Of a DNA stretch of 13,243 nt, positions 1 to 6,187 are shown piece by piece. Below the pieces are notes generated by a model that saw only the letters and a program-made list of their open reading frames with translations, was not told where the DNA came from and searched no databases. Source of the stretch: JACRPZ01 sp040758255 (GTDB taxonomy: Bacteria; Nitrospirota; Thermodesulfovibrionia; UBA6902); assembly GCA_040758255.1 (NCBI GenBank), contig JBFLVX010000056.1:1-13243 (forward strand), given 5' to 3'. The number at the start of each line of letters is the position of its first letter. The first letter of the stretch is position 1. The position numbers were made by a program, and so were the translations under genes.

Positions 1-1264
1 CGTTGCCGAGGATAATCCCCATAGCACTGTATGAGACTTCATTTTCATAGCCTGTCACCTGATGCATGATCCCCTTCTCAAAGAGAACCATTGTCTGGCC
101 TTTGTGTTTTGCAAGCATATCCGCCGCAGCCTTGATCTTTGCCGCCGGAATGCCCGTAACCTTCTCAGCGTTCTCAGGAGCGAATTTGCTGTTTGATACG
201 GTCTCTTTGAGAGTATCGAAGCCCGTTGTGTACTTCTGCACAAACTCCTTGTCGTACTGATCACTCTTAACGAGCAGGTGCATAAGTGATGCGCCTAATA
301 TCGCATCTGTTCCCGGATTGATCTGAAGGAATAAACCTCCGCTCTTTACAGCATCGTCAGCCATCTGCGTCTTTCTCGGATCAACAAAGATCATCTTGAT
401 GTCGCCTTTATTCATCCCGCCTTTAGTCAGCGCATTGTAATACCATGATGAGCCTGTGTCCTTCATATTCTTCCCGGCGCAGAAGATGAGTTTGGTCTTT
501 GTGAAATCTTCCACTGTAAATGACCTTGTTCCTCCGCCAACAACATCCGCGAGCCCTGCGCTTTCATCGCCCCAGAAGAGGTAGCCGTTTCCTGCAAGGG
601 TGCTGGATTTTATTCCTGTGAAGAGCCACTTCAGAAAAGCGTGGGTATTCTGGAGATATCCCCAGTCGCCGTACACCGCGCCGACCGCGTCAGGGCCGTG
701 CTTCTCGATAATCTTTTTAAGATTTGCCGCGCAGAATTCGAGAGCCTCATCCCACGAGACCTCGGTCAGAGTGCCGCCCTTGCCGCCTTTGCGGATCATC
801 GGTTTCTTGAGGCGTATCCTTGTAGGAAGTTTTTCAGAGTATAAGCTCTGGGCGTTGAAGGCGCCGCGCACAGAGTAGTTTGATCCGCTTGCCACGTCCT
901 TGTTGTCAGGCACAACCATTATGTTCACGTCTTTACCGCCCTTTTTTGTTTCGATAGTGAAGACGGGATTGGGCCAATCGCCCCTCATCTTCTCAACAGG
1001 AAAAAACTTCTCCTTCTCCGGCTTTCTGCCTGTGCCTTTAGGCCAGATATAAACTTTGTATCCGCACATTACATGACAGTAACGGCAAGCGGTATCATAA
1101 GTCTCGGCATTCGCGGGCGGAAGCTCTGCAAACTCATTTGCCCTGGCAGCTCCCAAACCTGCGGCAAAGGCCGGCACACCGTTCGTCATGATACAGGCTC
1201 CGGCTGCCCCTGCCGCTGAAACCTTTAATAAATCTCTTCTTGAATATCTCTTTTCATCGCTCAT
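1..1264 (-). CDS. AioA-clade molybdopterin oxidoreductase, large subunit (3' end outside window)
   Basis: This is the catalytic subunit of a DMSO-reductase-family enzyme, closest to arsenite oxidase AioA and its relatives. 421 codons are visible of a family that usually runs to about 800 or more residues. A twin-arginine signal opens it (YSRRDLLK, residues 7-14). The cluster ligands are Cys60, Cys63 and Cys67 (CxxCxxxC). The fourth position is Ser131 in YSVRG, as in AioA, where a Ser replaces Cys and gives a 3Fe-4S cluster. INPGTDA, YTTGFD and the FEKG segment near the edge also match AioA. In a by-eye alignment from memory, AioA Glu203 is kept as Glu234 but His195 appears as Asn226. The Arg and His of the later RxGGH pocket motif should lie just past the window edge. 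The ATG abuts the stop of the Rieske gene and GAGGAGG lies 8 nt upstream. It is expected in the periplasm with the Rieske subunit. The substrate is not settled; arsenite is the leading guess. Confidence 0.85.
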   Translation of the reverse strand, partial: MSDEKRYSRRDLLKVSAAGAAGACIMTNGVPAFAAGLGAARANEFAELPPANAETYDTACRYCHVMCGYKVYIWPKGTGRKPEKEKFFPVEKMRGDWPNPVFTIETKKGGKDVNIMVVPDNKDVASGSNYSVRGAFNAQSLYSEKLPTRIRLKKPMIRKGGKGGTLTEVSWDEALEFCAANLKKIIEKHGPDAVGAVYGDWGYLQNTHAFLKWLFTGIKSSTLAGNGYLFWGDESAGLADVVGGGTRSFTVEDFTKTKLIFCAGKNMKDTGSSWYYNALTKGGMNKGDIKMIFVDPRKTQMADDAVKSGGLFLQINPGTDAILGASLMHLLVKSDQYDKEFVQKYTTGFDTLKETVSNSKFAPENAEKVTGIPAAKIKAAADMLAKHKGQTMVLFEKGIMHQVTGYENEVSYSAMGIILGN

Positions 1265-1804
1265 TTACTTTACCTCCTCGCCGTCAAGTAGATTGTTTCT
1301 GAGTCCATAAATAAGTCCGGCTACGCCGACCGCGAATATATCACCATTCTTATCCACATCCAATGCGATCATCGGCAGATTAGAGGGAGACGGCCCTTCA
1401 ATGAGCTTCCCGCTCTGTTTTGGGTCATAGATACTCTGGTGGCATTCGCATATCAACATCCCGCTTTCTTTATCCATGTCAACACCGCATCCAAGATGAG
1501 TGCAGAACGCGCTGTATGCCACTATGCTCTTCTCCGCCCCAACTCCTCCTTCAACACTGCATCCGAGATTAACGAGGATGTTTTTCCTTCCCTCAAGCGG
1601 ATAATCGAACTTCACCGTCTTGCCTGCTGTAAGATTCTTGATGTTTGCGATCTTCACCTGCGGATAATTGCCCCCGGAAGCTGAGGCTTTGCTTGCCAGT
1701 CCGCCTAAAACAAGGGCTGCCGCTCCTGCGTAGCCTGCGGTCTTTAGAAGATTCCTGCGGGTTATGCAGGTCTCTTCTGATACTTCTTTCTCTTTGACTT
1801 CCAT
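1265..1804 (-). CDS. AioB-type Rieske 2Fe-2S subunit with Tat signal
   Basis: 179 aa. This is a Rieske iron-sulphur protein that should pass electrons between the Mo subunit and a cytochrome. A twin-arginine signal (ITRRNLLK, residues 14-21) and a hydrophobic stretch are followed by a mature domain with both Rieske boxes. CTHLGC (101-106) and CECHQS (119-124) give cluster ligands Cys101, His103, Cys119 and His122 and the disulphide pair Cys106/Cys121. The GGVGAEKSIVAYS and GVAGLIYG segments are typical of the arsenite oxidase small subunit rather than of bc1 Rieske proteins. A GTG at 1810 is in frame, but AAAGGAGG sits directly against it and is well spaced (7 nt) from the ATG at 1804, so 1804 is chosen. 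The stop is immediately followed by the start of the Mo-subunit gene, which suggests tight coupling. Confidence 0.88.
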   Translation of the reverse strand: MEVKEKEVSEETCITRRNLLKTAGYAGAAALVLGGLASKASASGGNYPQVKIANIKNLTAGKTVKFDYPLEGRKNILVNLGCSVEGGVGAEKSIVAYSAFCTHLGCGVDMDKESGMLICECHQSIYDPKQSGKLIEGPSPSNLPMIALDVDKNGDIFAVGVAGLIYGLRNNLLDGEEVK

Positions 1805-1846
1805 TTTCACTCCTCCTTTATTTAAGGTTTATGAGAATTGCTTTAT

Positions 1847-1929
1847 AAAATCTCCCCTAACCCCTCTTTGCCAAAGAGGGGAAATGAGTACGTCCCACTT
1901 TGAAAAAGGGGGATTGAGGGGGATTTTTT
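1847..1929. repeat. Bipartite palindromic repeat between cytochrome and Rieske genes
   Basis: Two copies of a CCCC-CTTTG-CAAAG-GGGG type element lie head to head. The left copy holds a perfect hairpin, CCCCTCTTTG (1861-1870) and CAAAGAGGGG (1872-1881), with a one-base loop. The right copy (1893-1929) is the same unit inverted, ending in GGGGGATTGAGGGGGATTTT. The outer edges (AAAATCTCCCC and GGGGGATTTT) are also complementary, so the block could fold into one large cruciform. It fills most of the 129 nt between the cytochrome stop and the Rieske start. It resembles the REP-like elements whose translation gives the recurrent 'PPLxPFxKGG' peptides in many genomes. Confidence 0.8.
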
Positions 1930-1933
1930 CAAA

Positions 1934-2353
1934 TTACTCTCCTTCACATTTGCACAGCTTCCTTAGATACTGCACAAGCGACTTAATCTGCCCCTTATCA
2001 AATGTATTTCCCCACGGCGGCATTAGTGTTGATTTGCCGACTCTTTTTCCTCCTCCGCTTATCGCGTCAAAAAGCTCCTCGTCAGTTCTTTTAGTCATAA
2101 GATTTGGATTCGTGTGATTTGCCGGACGGGGATCGAGATTCTTCGCATTGAAGCCGTTTCCGTCCCCTTTCACTCCATGACACGGCGAGCAGTAGTATGA
2201 ATATAATTTTTCATCCTTCAATCCTTCAATCCCCCCTTTGACAAAGGGGGGCGGGGGGGGATTTTTCTCCTCTGCAAATGCCTGAGTAGTAGAAACGATA
2301 AACAACAATGTAAAAACAGCCGTTAAAACAATCTCCAAAAGAACCTCTTTCAT
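1934..2353 (-). CDS. Small periplasmic monohaem cytochrome c
   Basis: 139 aa. A signal peptide (hydrophobic residues 8-22, likely cut after AFA at 25-27) precedes a class I cytochrome c domain. The haem-binding motif is CSPCH (55-59), and Met111 in LMPPW is the expected distal ligand. Between the signal and the haem domain lies NPPPPPFVKGGIEG (31-44), encoded by a palindromic DNA repeat. The start is 3 nt after the radical SAM stop, with no clear ribosome binding site, so translational coupling is likely. Small cytochromes c often accompany arsenite oxidases as electron carriers, and this one probably links the Rieske/Mo enzyme to the respiratory chain. The C-terminal KLCKCEGE has two further cysteines that do not form a CxxCH motif. 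Confidence 0.87.
   Translation of the reverse strand: MKEVLLEIVLTAVFTLLFIVSTTQAFAEEKNPPPPPFVKGGIEGLKDEKLYSYYCSPCHGVKGDGNGFNAKNLDPRPANHTNPNLMTKRTDEELFDAISGGGKRVGKSTLMPPWGNTFDKGQIKSLVQYLRKLCKCEGE
2227..2266. repeat. Palindromic repeat inside the cytochrome coding sequence
   Basis: The perfect hairpin CCCCCCTTTG (2231-2240) and CAAAGGGGGG (2242-2251), with a one-base loop, is followed by GCGGGGGGGGATTTTT. It belongs to the same family as the intergenic block at 1847-1929, in the orientation of its right copy. Read in the cytochrome frame it encodes residues 31-42, directly after the signal peptide. Confidence 0.8.
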
Positions 2354-2356
2354 TTT

Positions 2357-3310
2357 CTACGCCAGCGCCCCGCTGCAGCTTGCACCAGCTCCCGCCGTAC
2401 ACATAAAACAGAACGGCAGGGTTATGATCTCCCTGTTCTTTAATCTGTTGTAATCAAAATCCTCAATTCTTGAACTGCCGTTCTTCACGGGAAGATTGAT
2501 CATCTGCCAGAAGTCGCAGTCATATAATTTCCCCTCAGGTGAAACACTTATCAGGTGCCTGCACATGAGGTTCTCTACTGTTGCAGGATTAAACTTCTCC
2601 TCAAGCTCTTTTAAATAATTTTTTTTCTCATCATCGGACATCGCCTCTCCGAGCCTTCCCACCGGCATGTTGCTTAATGCTATGAGATGATTAAAGGCTA
2701 TGCCGTGCATCTCTTTTAATTTTTCCCTGTAGGCCTTCTCCAGCATCTTCTGGTCAGGGGCAATGCCTTCTTTGGCAGGATTGAACATAATATCTATTTC
2801 CAGTCCGCTTCCCTCCTGCCCGTAACCCAGCCTGTTAAGCCGTTTTAATACTGAAATTACCTTATCATAAGTGCCTTTTCCTCTCTGACCGTCAATGCCT
2901 TCCGCGGTATAACAGGGCAAAGAAGCAACGATTTTAACTTTATGTTCTGCCCAGAATTCAGGAATCTCTTCCATACCCGATTCGGTGATTACCGCCAGAT
3001 TGGAACGCACTATCACCTTCTTTCCCATATCAGCCGCTGACTTTACAAAATGCCTGTAATGAAGATTATATTCCGGTGAGCCGCCGGTGATATCAACGGT
3101 GCTCATCTCATCGTATCTTCTTAAGATGTTGATTATTTGCTCAACTGTCTGTAATGACATCTCTTCTGTTCTTGCAGGAGAGGCATTTACATGACAATGG
3201 GTGCAATGCAGATTGCATTTATATCCAATATTGACCTGAAGCGTGGTGAGGTCTATTGCGGTCAGAGGATAGCGTGCAACCTGATTTAATTTTTCATCAA
3301 AGACATTCAT
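2357..3310 (-). CDS. arsS: ArsS-type radical SAM enzyme (DUF3641 C-terminus)
   Basis: 317 aa, full length for the family. This is a radical S-adenosylmethionine enzyme of the arsenosugar-biosynthesis ArsS type. The SAM-cluster motif is Cys32, Cys36 and Cys39 (CNLHCTHCHV). Family landmarks follow in order: DITGGSPE (73-80), VIVRSNL (99-105), ASLPCYTAE (129-137), IDIMFNP (172-178), LSNMPVGR (212-219), NPATVENLMCR (241-251) and LYDCDF (262-267). The C-terminal cysteine-rich tail CFMCTAGAGASC (Cys301, Cys304, Cys312) would hold an additional cluster. Some family members carry selenocysteine in this tail; here there is no in-frame TGA. It is the first gene of the operon, about 20 nt downstream of the predicted sigma-54 start. 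In known systems ArsS acts on methylated arsenic made by ArsM. Its presence beside an AioAB-like pair suggests arsenic chemistry, which is inference. Confidence 0.88.
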   Translation of the reverse strand: MNVFDEKLNQVARYPLTAIDLTTLQVNIGYKCNLHCTHCHVNASPARTEEMSLQTVEQIINILRRYDEMSTVDITGGSPEYNLHYRHFVKSAADMGKKVIVRSNLAVITESGMEEIPEFWAEHKVKIVASLPCYTAEGIDGQRGKGTYDKVISVLKRLNRLGYGQEGSGLEIDIMFNPAKEGIAPDQKMLEKAYREKLKEMHGIAFNHLIALSNMPVGRLGEAMSDDEKKNYLKELEEKFNPATVENLMCRHLISVSPEGKLYDCDFWQMINLPVKNGSSRIEDFDYNRLKNREIITLPFCFMCTAGAGASCSGALA

Positions 3311-3339
3311 GAATTTAGCAGAATAAACTTGTATTGAAC

Positions 3340-3355
3340 TGCAAATTCCATACCA
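3340..3355 (-). promoter_or_regulatory. Sigma-54 (-24/-12) promoter of the arsS-cytochrome-Rieske-Mo operon
   Basis: The minus strand reads TGGTATGGAATTTGCA. Against the consensus TGGCACG-N4-TTGCA it has only two C-to-T changes and the exact GG-N10-GC spacing. Transcription should start near 3329, leaving a leader of about 20 nt before the radical SAM ATG. It is paired with an operator 65 bp upstream. The NtrC-type activator this promoter class requires is encoded at 7591-6185. Confidence 0.82.
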
Positions 3356-3417
3356 TAAATAATTCTTTAAAATACAATGGTTGGAAAATAGAAAGAAACA
3401 ATTGGAGGCTCAATATT

Positions 3418-3432
3418 TGAACAAGCTGTTCA
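3418..3432. promoter_or_regulatory. Upstream activator site for the arsS operon
   Basis: Dyad TGAACA-AGC-TGTTCA. The core ACAAGCTGTTCA (3421-3432) matches 11 of 12 bases of a site at 6176-6187. Each core has exactly 65 bp between it and its own -24 element. The position, roughly 90-100 bp upstream of the start, is usual for an NtrC-type activator. The bound protein is inferred, not shown. Confidence 0.72.
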
Positions 3433-3485
3433 CTTATCGGTCAATAGTCAAGGAATGAAAGTCCGGAAGAACTTCTAAGCGGAAC

Positions 3486-4259
3486 TTACCTCTTTGTTAT
3501 AAGAAATCTCTTAACAGCCTTCGGCAGCGGCAGCAGAACAAGGTCTTCTCTGCATATCTCAGGTTTATAGGACTCATAGTCAAGTATGCCGAGCCTCTTT
3601 TCAAGCTGTCGGGCAGACAAAGAGAGTGCGAAGCAGACTATCCAGAAACCCAGCGCCATGCATGCGTATGCCGCATATATCCTGTTGGGCCTGAGCTGAC
3701 TTATATTTATGCCTGTGCGCGTGAGATCCACAATCCCGATGATATAAACTGTAGATGTGTTTTTGAACATCGAGTTAAAGAAGCTCACAAAAGAAGGTAG
3801 CATCATCCTGAACGCTTGAGGGAAGATAATGCTGACGAGCGCCTGAGGCTTTGACATCCCTGTGGATAGCCCAGCCTCCATCTGTCCCGCCGGCACTGCC
3901 AGTATGCCTGCCCTTACTATCTCCGCCTGATAAGCTGCGGCATATACCGATAGAGAGATGACAGCGCACCAGAAGAGCGAGAGCTTTGCCCCGATTATCG
4001 GCAGAAAGAAGTAAAACCAGAAGATTATCAGCAGCAGGGGGGTTGATCTCACAACATCTACGCAGGCGCCGCATGAATGGCGAATGTACCATCTGCTGGA
4101 GATCCTCCCCAGGCCAAGGATTATCGCGAAAGAGAGTCCGAAGCCTATAGAAAGGATGGCAAGGATAATATTCAGAGTGAGTCCGGTTAACGGATATTTT
4201 GGAAAACCGCCGATAAGATAAAATTTCCAGTTTGCGAGCTGCTCAAAGAAGAATTCCAT
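3486..4259 (-). CDS. Polar amino-acid-type ABC transporter permease (GltK/HisM family)
   Basis: 257 aa inner-membrane permease with several hydrophobic helices, e.g. about 27-50, 74-92 and 97-110. The EAA-loop that contacts the ATPase begins EAGLSTGMSKPQA (128-140) and continues with FPQAF. It follows the sister permease with no gap (TAA then ATG) and has GAGGA upstream of its start. The C-terminal tail from about residue 228 is longer and more basic than usual. Family members import glutamate, glutamine, arginine or related compounds, but the substrate cannot be read from a permease. No ATPase gene follows. After its stop there are 175 nt and then the sigma-54 promoter of the next operon. 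Confidence 0.88.
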   Translation of the reverse strand: MEFFFEQLANWKFYLIGGFPKYPLTGLTLNIILAILSIGFGLSFAIILGLGRISSRWYIRHSCGACVDVVRSTPLLLIIFWFYFFLPIIGAKLSLFWCAVISLSVYAAAYQAEIVRAGILAVPAGQMEAGLSTGMSKPQALVSIIFPQAFRMMLPSFVSFFNSMFKNTSTVYIIGIVDLTRTGINISQLRPNRIYAAYACMALGFWIVCFALSLSARQLEKRLGILDYESYKPEICREDLVLLPLPKAVKRFLITKR

Positions 4260-4997
4260 TTATGTCCTCACCCTGGTAATGCTGGTCATATCTATCTTCC
4301 ATCTCTTCTCAAGCCTGATAATTATCATCGCCATGGAAAGAGCGATGCTTACATAAAATACCGTTGCGAGAAAGGTCACCTCAAGCCCTCTGAACGTGAT
4401 TGATTCAATCTGTTGAGTTGCCCACGTAAGTTCAGGGGCTGCTACTGCCATACAGAGAGAACTGTTCTTGAAATTATGAATCATTCTGGTGCCAAGCGGC
4501 GGAAGGATGGTCCTGAACGCCTCAGGCAGAATTATGTATCGCAGCTGCTGGAGCCTGTTCAGTCCTGTTGAGACAGCAGCTTCTATGTGGCCTCTCGGCA
4601 CAGCCAAGATCCCTGCCCTGACAATATCGGAAACATAAGCGGAATTATCAACAGTAAGGCCGAGAATGCCTGCCACTACCGAGTAATATGCGTATTGATT
4701 AATCTTGTCCGTCAAACCGAACGGCAGCATTTGGGGAAATATAAAATAAAAGAATAGCAGCCAGAAGAGGCCGGGAATATTTCTTACGATCTCAACATAT
4801 ATTTTAGCCGGTATGTTCAGGAACTTAAATCTCGAAACCCTCAGTATGGCAAGCGCGGTTCCGATAAGCAGAGACATTATTGCTGTGACAACGGCTATCA
4901 GGAGTGTCAGCTTGACGCCGGTGATCAGCCAGCCAAGGTAAGGTTCAGTAAAGGGAATGCTCCAGTCGAAGTCATATCTTAGATTGAGGAACTTCAT
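4260..4997 (-). CDS. Polar amino-acid-type ABC transporter permease (GltJ/HisQ family)
   Basis: 245 aa. This is the second half of a heterodimeric membrane channel for an amino-acid-type ABC importer. Hydrophobic helices are visible at about 24-50, 76-92 and 103-120, with another near 205-228. The EAA-loop starts EAAVSTGLNRLQQ (139-151) and is followed by LPEAFRTILP. The start ATG lies 103 nt after the binding-protein stop, separated by a strong hairpin and without an obvious Shine-Dalgarno sequence. Lower expression than the binding protein is expected, as is usual for such operons. Confidence 0.88.
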   Translation of the reverse strand: MKFLNLRYDFDWSIPFTEPYLGWLITGVKLTLLIAVVTAIMSLLIGTALAILRVSRFKFLNIPAKIYVEIVRNIPGLFWLLFFYFIFPQMLPFGLTDKINQYAYYSVVAGILGLTVDNSAYVSDIVRAGILAVPRGHIEAAVSTGLNRLQQLRYIILPEAFRTILPPLGTRMIHNFKNSSLCMAVAAPELTWATQQIESITFRGLEVTFLATVFYVSIALSMAMIIIRLEKRWKIDMTSITRVRT

Positions 4998-5037
4998 GAT
5001 TCGTAAATATTACCCCTTAAACAGCACTAAATGCAAA

Positions 5038-5071
5038 CAGAGAGGCGCGAAGGATTCTCCGTGCCTCTCTG
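5038..5071. promoter_or_regulatory. Intercistronic stem-loop between binding protein and permeases
   Basis: Perfect 9-bp arms CAGAGAGGC (5038-5046) and GCCTCTCTG (5063-5071) enclose a 16-nt loop. It lies in the 103-nt gap just after the binding-protein stop. On the minus strand no long U-run follows. A role in stabilising the binding-protein mRNA or partly stopping transcription fits better than full termination. Confidence 0.6.
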
Positions 5072-5100
5072 CGTTTTACTATGAACTATATGTACTGATA

Positions 5101-5967
5101 TTAATCAGGCCATGTATACAGCATATCGCCGAAAGTCTCTTTAGGCAAACGAGGCCTTGCGTTTATCGAAAGCGGGGCGATTCCTTTCGGACCAAACCAC
5201 TTCTGATAAATCTTCTCGTATGTCCCGTCTTTCATCATGTCCTGAAGTATGAAGCTTATTTTGTCTCTAAAGTCGCTCTCGTTTTCAGGAACGCCGATCC
5301 CATAAAGTCCCGCGCTCCAGATTGCGCCGCCTACTGCCTCATACTCTGCTCCAAGGCTGCCTGCAACTGATGCCATGATCTGTGCATCCTGCGAGTATGC
5401 GTCAATCTTGCCCTGTTTTAATGCAAGAAAACCCTCTGCGCTGTTCTGGAAAGAGAGCATCTCGGGTTTTTTATCTGTTACTTTTGCGATCTCCTGCGGC
5501 GCTGCGGTAAAAGCGTTTGATCCCTGGTCCACGCCTATTTTCTTTCCACCGAGGTCTTTTATTGATTTGATCTTCCCTTTTTTCGCATAAAAGATCTTTC
5601 CTGTCCAGAAGTACGGCGGCTCTGCATAATCCATCTGATCTTCACGGCTTCTCGTCTGGCTTATGTTTGCCAGAGAGATGTCTATTGATCTGTTCGCTAA
5701 AAAGGCTATTCTTGTTTTATTGTCAACCAGCACCCTTTCAACTTTTACGCCTAATTTTTCCGCAATCGCGCTGCCGAGGTCTACATCAAAACCTGTCCAC
5801 TCGCCTTTGTCATTAATATAGTTCATCGGCGGAGTTGCGTTGCCGTGTCCTATACGGACCGTACCCCTCTTTGTTACTTCGTCCAACAAGCTCTCTGCAG
5901 ATGCAAACGAGATGAACGACACAAGCAGCAGCGCTGCCATCAATACTATAAGACTACTTCTCTTCAT
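5101..5967 (-). CDS. Amino-acid-type periplasmic solute-binding protein (SBP_bac_3)
   Basis: 288 aa. The signal peptide (MKRSS, then hydrophobic residues 6-21, cut near ASA-E at 22-25) exports a family 3 solute-binding protein. Landmarks are RGTVRIG (34-40), GFDVDLGSAIAEKLG (59-73) and ANISQTRSRED (100-110). The Arg usually holding the ligand alpha-carboxylate corresponds to Arg108, before the MDYAEPPYF lobe hinge. The mature protein has no cysteine, so thiol capture of arsenite by this protein is unlikely. The open frame continues upstream to 6111, but that extension begins within the promoter. AAGGAAGGAG lies 8 nt before the ATG at 5967, which decides the start. The gene heads an ABC operon lacking an ATPase and sits under a sigma-54 promoter. 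Confidence 0.9.
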   Translation of the reverse strand: MKRSSLIVLMAALLLVSFISFASAESLLDEVTKRGTVRIGHGNATPPMNYINDKGEWTGFDVDLGSAIAEKLGVKVERVLVDNKTRIAFLANRSIDISLANISQTRSREDQMDYAEPPYFWTGKIFYAKKGKIKSIKDLGGKKIGVDQGSNAFTAAPQEIAKVTDKKPEMLSFQNSAEGFLALKQGKIDAYSQDAQIMASVAGSLGAEYEAVGGAIWSAGLYGIGVPENESDFRDKISFILQDMMKDGTYEKIYQKWFGPKGIAPLSINARPRLPKETFGDMLYTWPD

Positions 5968-5984
5968 GCTGAATTCTCCTTCCT

Positions 5985-6057
5985 TAATAAAGGTTATTAG
6001 TTTGAGGCTTAAAATAAGCCGATTGTTTCTTAATAAAGATTCCGGACAAGCCGGAAT
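5985..6057 (-). promoter_or_regulatory. Structured 5' leader of the transporter operon with three hairpins
   Basis: The predicted transcript leader of about 117 nt holds three perfect inverted repeats. These are ATTCCGG-ACAAG-CCGGAAT (6039-6057), GGCTTA-AAA-TAAGCC (6006-6020) and TAATAA-AGG-TTATTA (5985-5999). The first resembles a widespread 'ATTCCGG' intergenic palindrome. The last lies just upstream of the ribosome binding site. No known riboswitch class is recognised. Confidence 0.45.
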
Positions 6058-6094
6058 GACAGAACATGGCGATTTACAAACAGAGTATAAGCAA

Positions 6095-6110
6095 TGCAAT
6101 ATCAATGCCA
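6095..6110 (-). promoter_or_regulatory. Sigma-54 (-24/-12) promoter of the transporter operon
   Basis: The minus strand reads TGGCATTGATATTGCA, which keeps TGGCA and TTGCA of the consensus with exact GG-N10-GC spacing. The start of transcription should be near 6084. An operator with a 65-bp gap to the -24 element matches the one at the arsS operon, so both operons should respond to the same activator. Confidence 0.85.
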
Positions 6111-6173
6111 AGATAATCTCTTTGAATTTTCAGATAAAATAAGGAACATCCCTCTACAATCTGTGCAAAAACC

Positions 6174-6187
6174 TGACAAGTTGTTCA
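6174..6187. promoter_or_regulatory. Upstream activator site for the transporter operon, overlapping the regulator's stop codon
   Basis: TGACAAGTTGTTCA. The core ACAAGTTGTTCA (6176-6187) matches the core at 3421-3432 in 11 of 12 bases and has the same 65-bp gap to its -24 element. The site includes the TGA stop of the response-regulator gene. A weaker 10-of-12 match, ACAATCTGTGCA, lies at 6156-6167, exactly 20 bp (two helical turns) nearer the promoter. Confidence 0.7.

Noticed and set aside
600..878. Plus-strand open frames opposite the Mo-subunit gene
   Set aside because: They mirror a strongly conserved minus-strand protein and show no recognisable domain or ribosome site.
1265..1804. Rieske protein of a cytochrome bc1/b6f complex
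   Set aside because: No cytochrome b gene is adjacent, and the GGVGAEKSIVAYS and GVAGLIYG segments fit the arsenite oxidase small subunit better.
2357..2420. Selenocysteine in the ArsS C-terminal tail
   Set aside because: Some family members encode it, but here the tail uses ordinary Cys and Ser codons and ends at TAG; no in-frame TGA is present.
3311..3485. Intrinsic terminator after the transporter operon
   Set aside because: The only dyads (TGAACA-AGC-TGTTCA, GAAG-AA-CTTC) are short and lack a U-run on the minus strand; the first is better explained as an activator site.
5968..6111. Longer N-terminus for the binding protein (ATG at 6111)
   Set aside because: It would begin at the -24 promoter element, runs through palindromic leader DNA, and places the signal peptide internally; the ATG at 5967 has a strong ribosome site.
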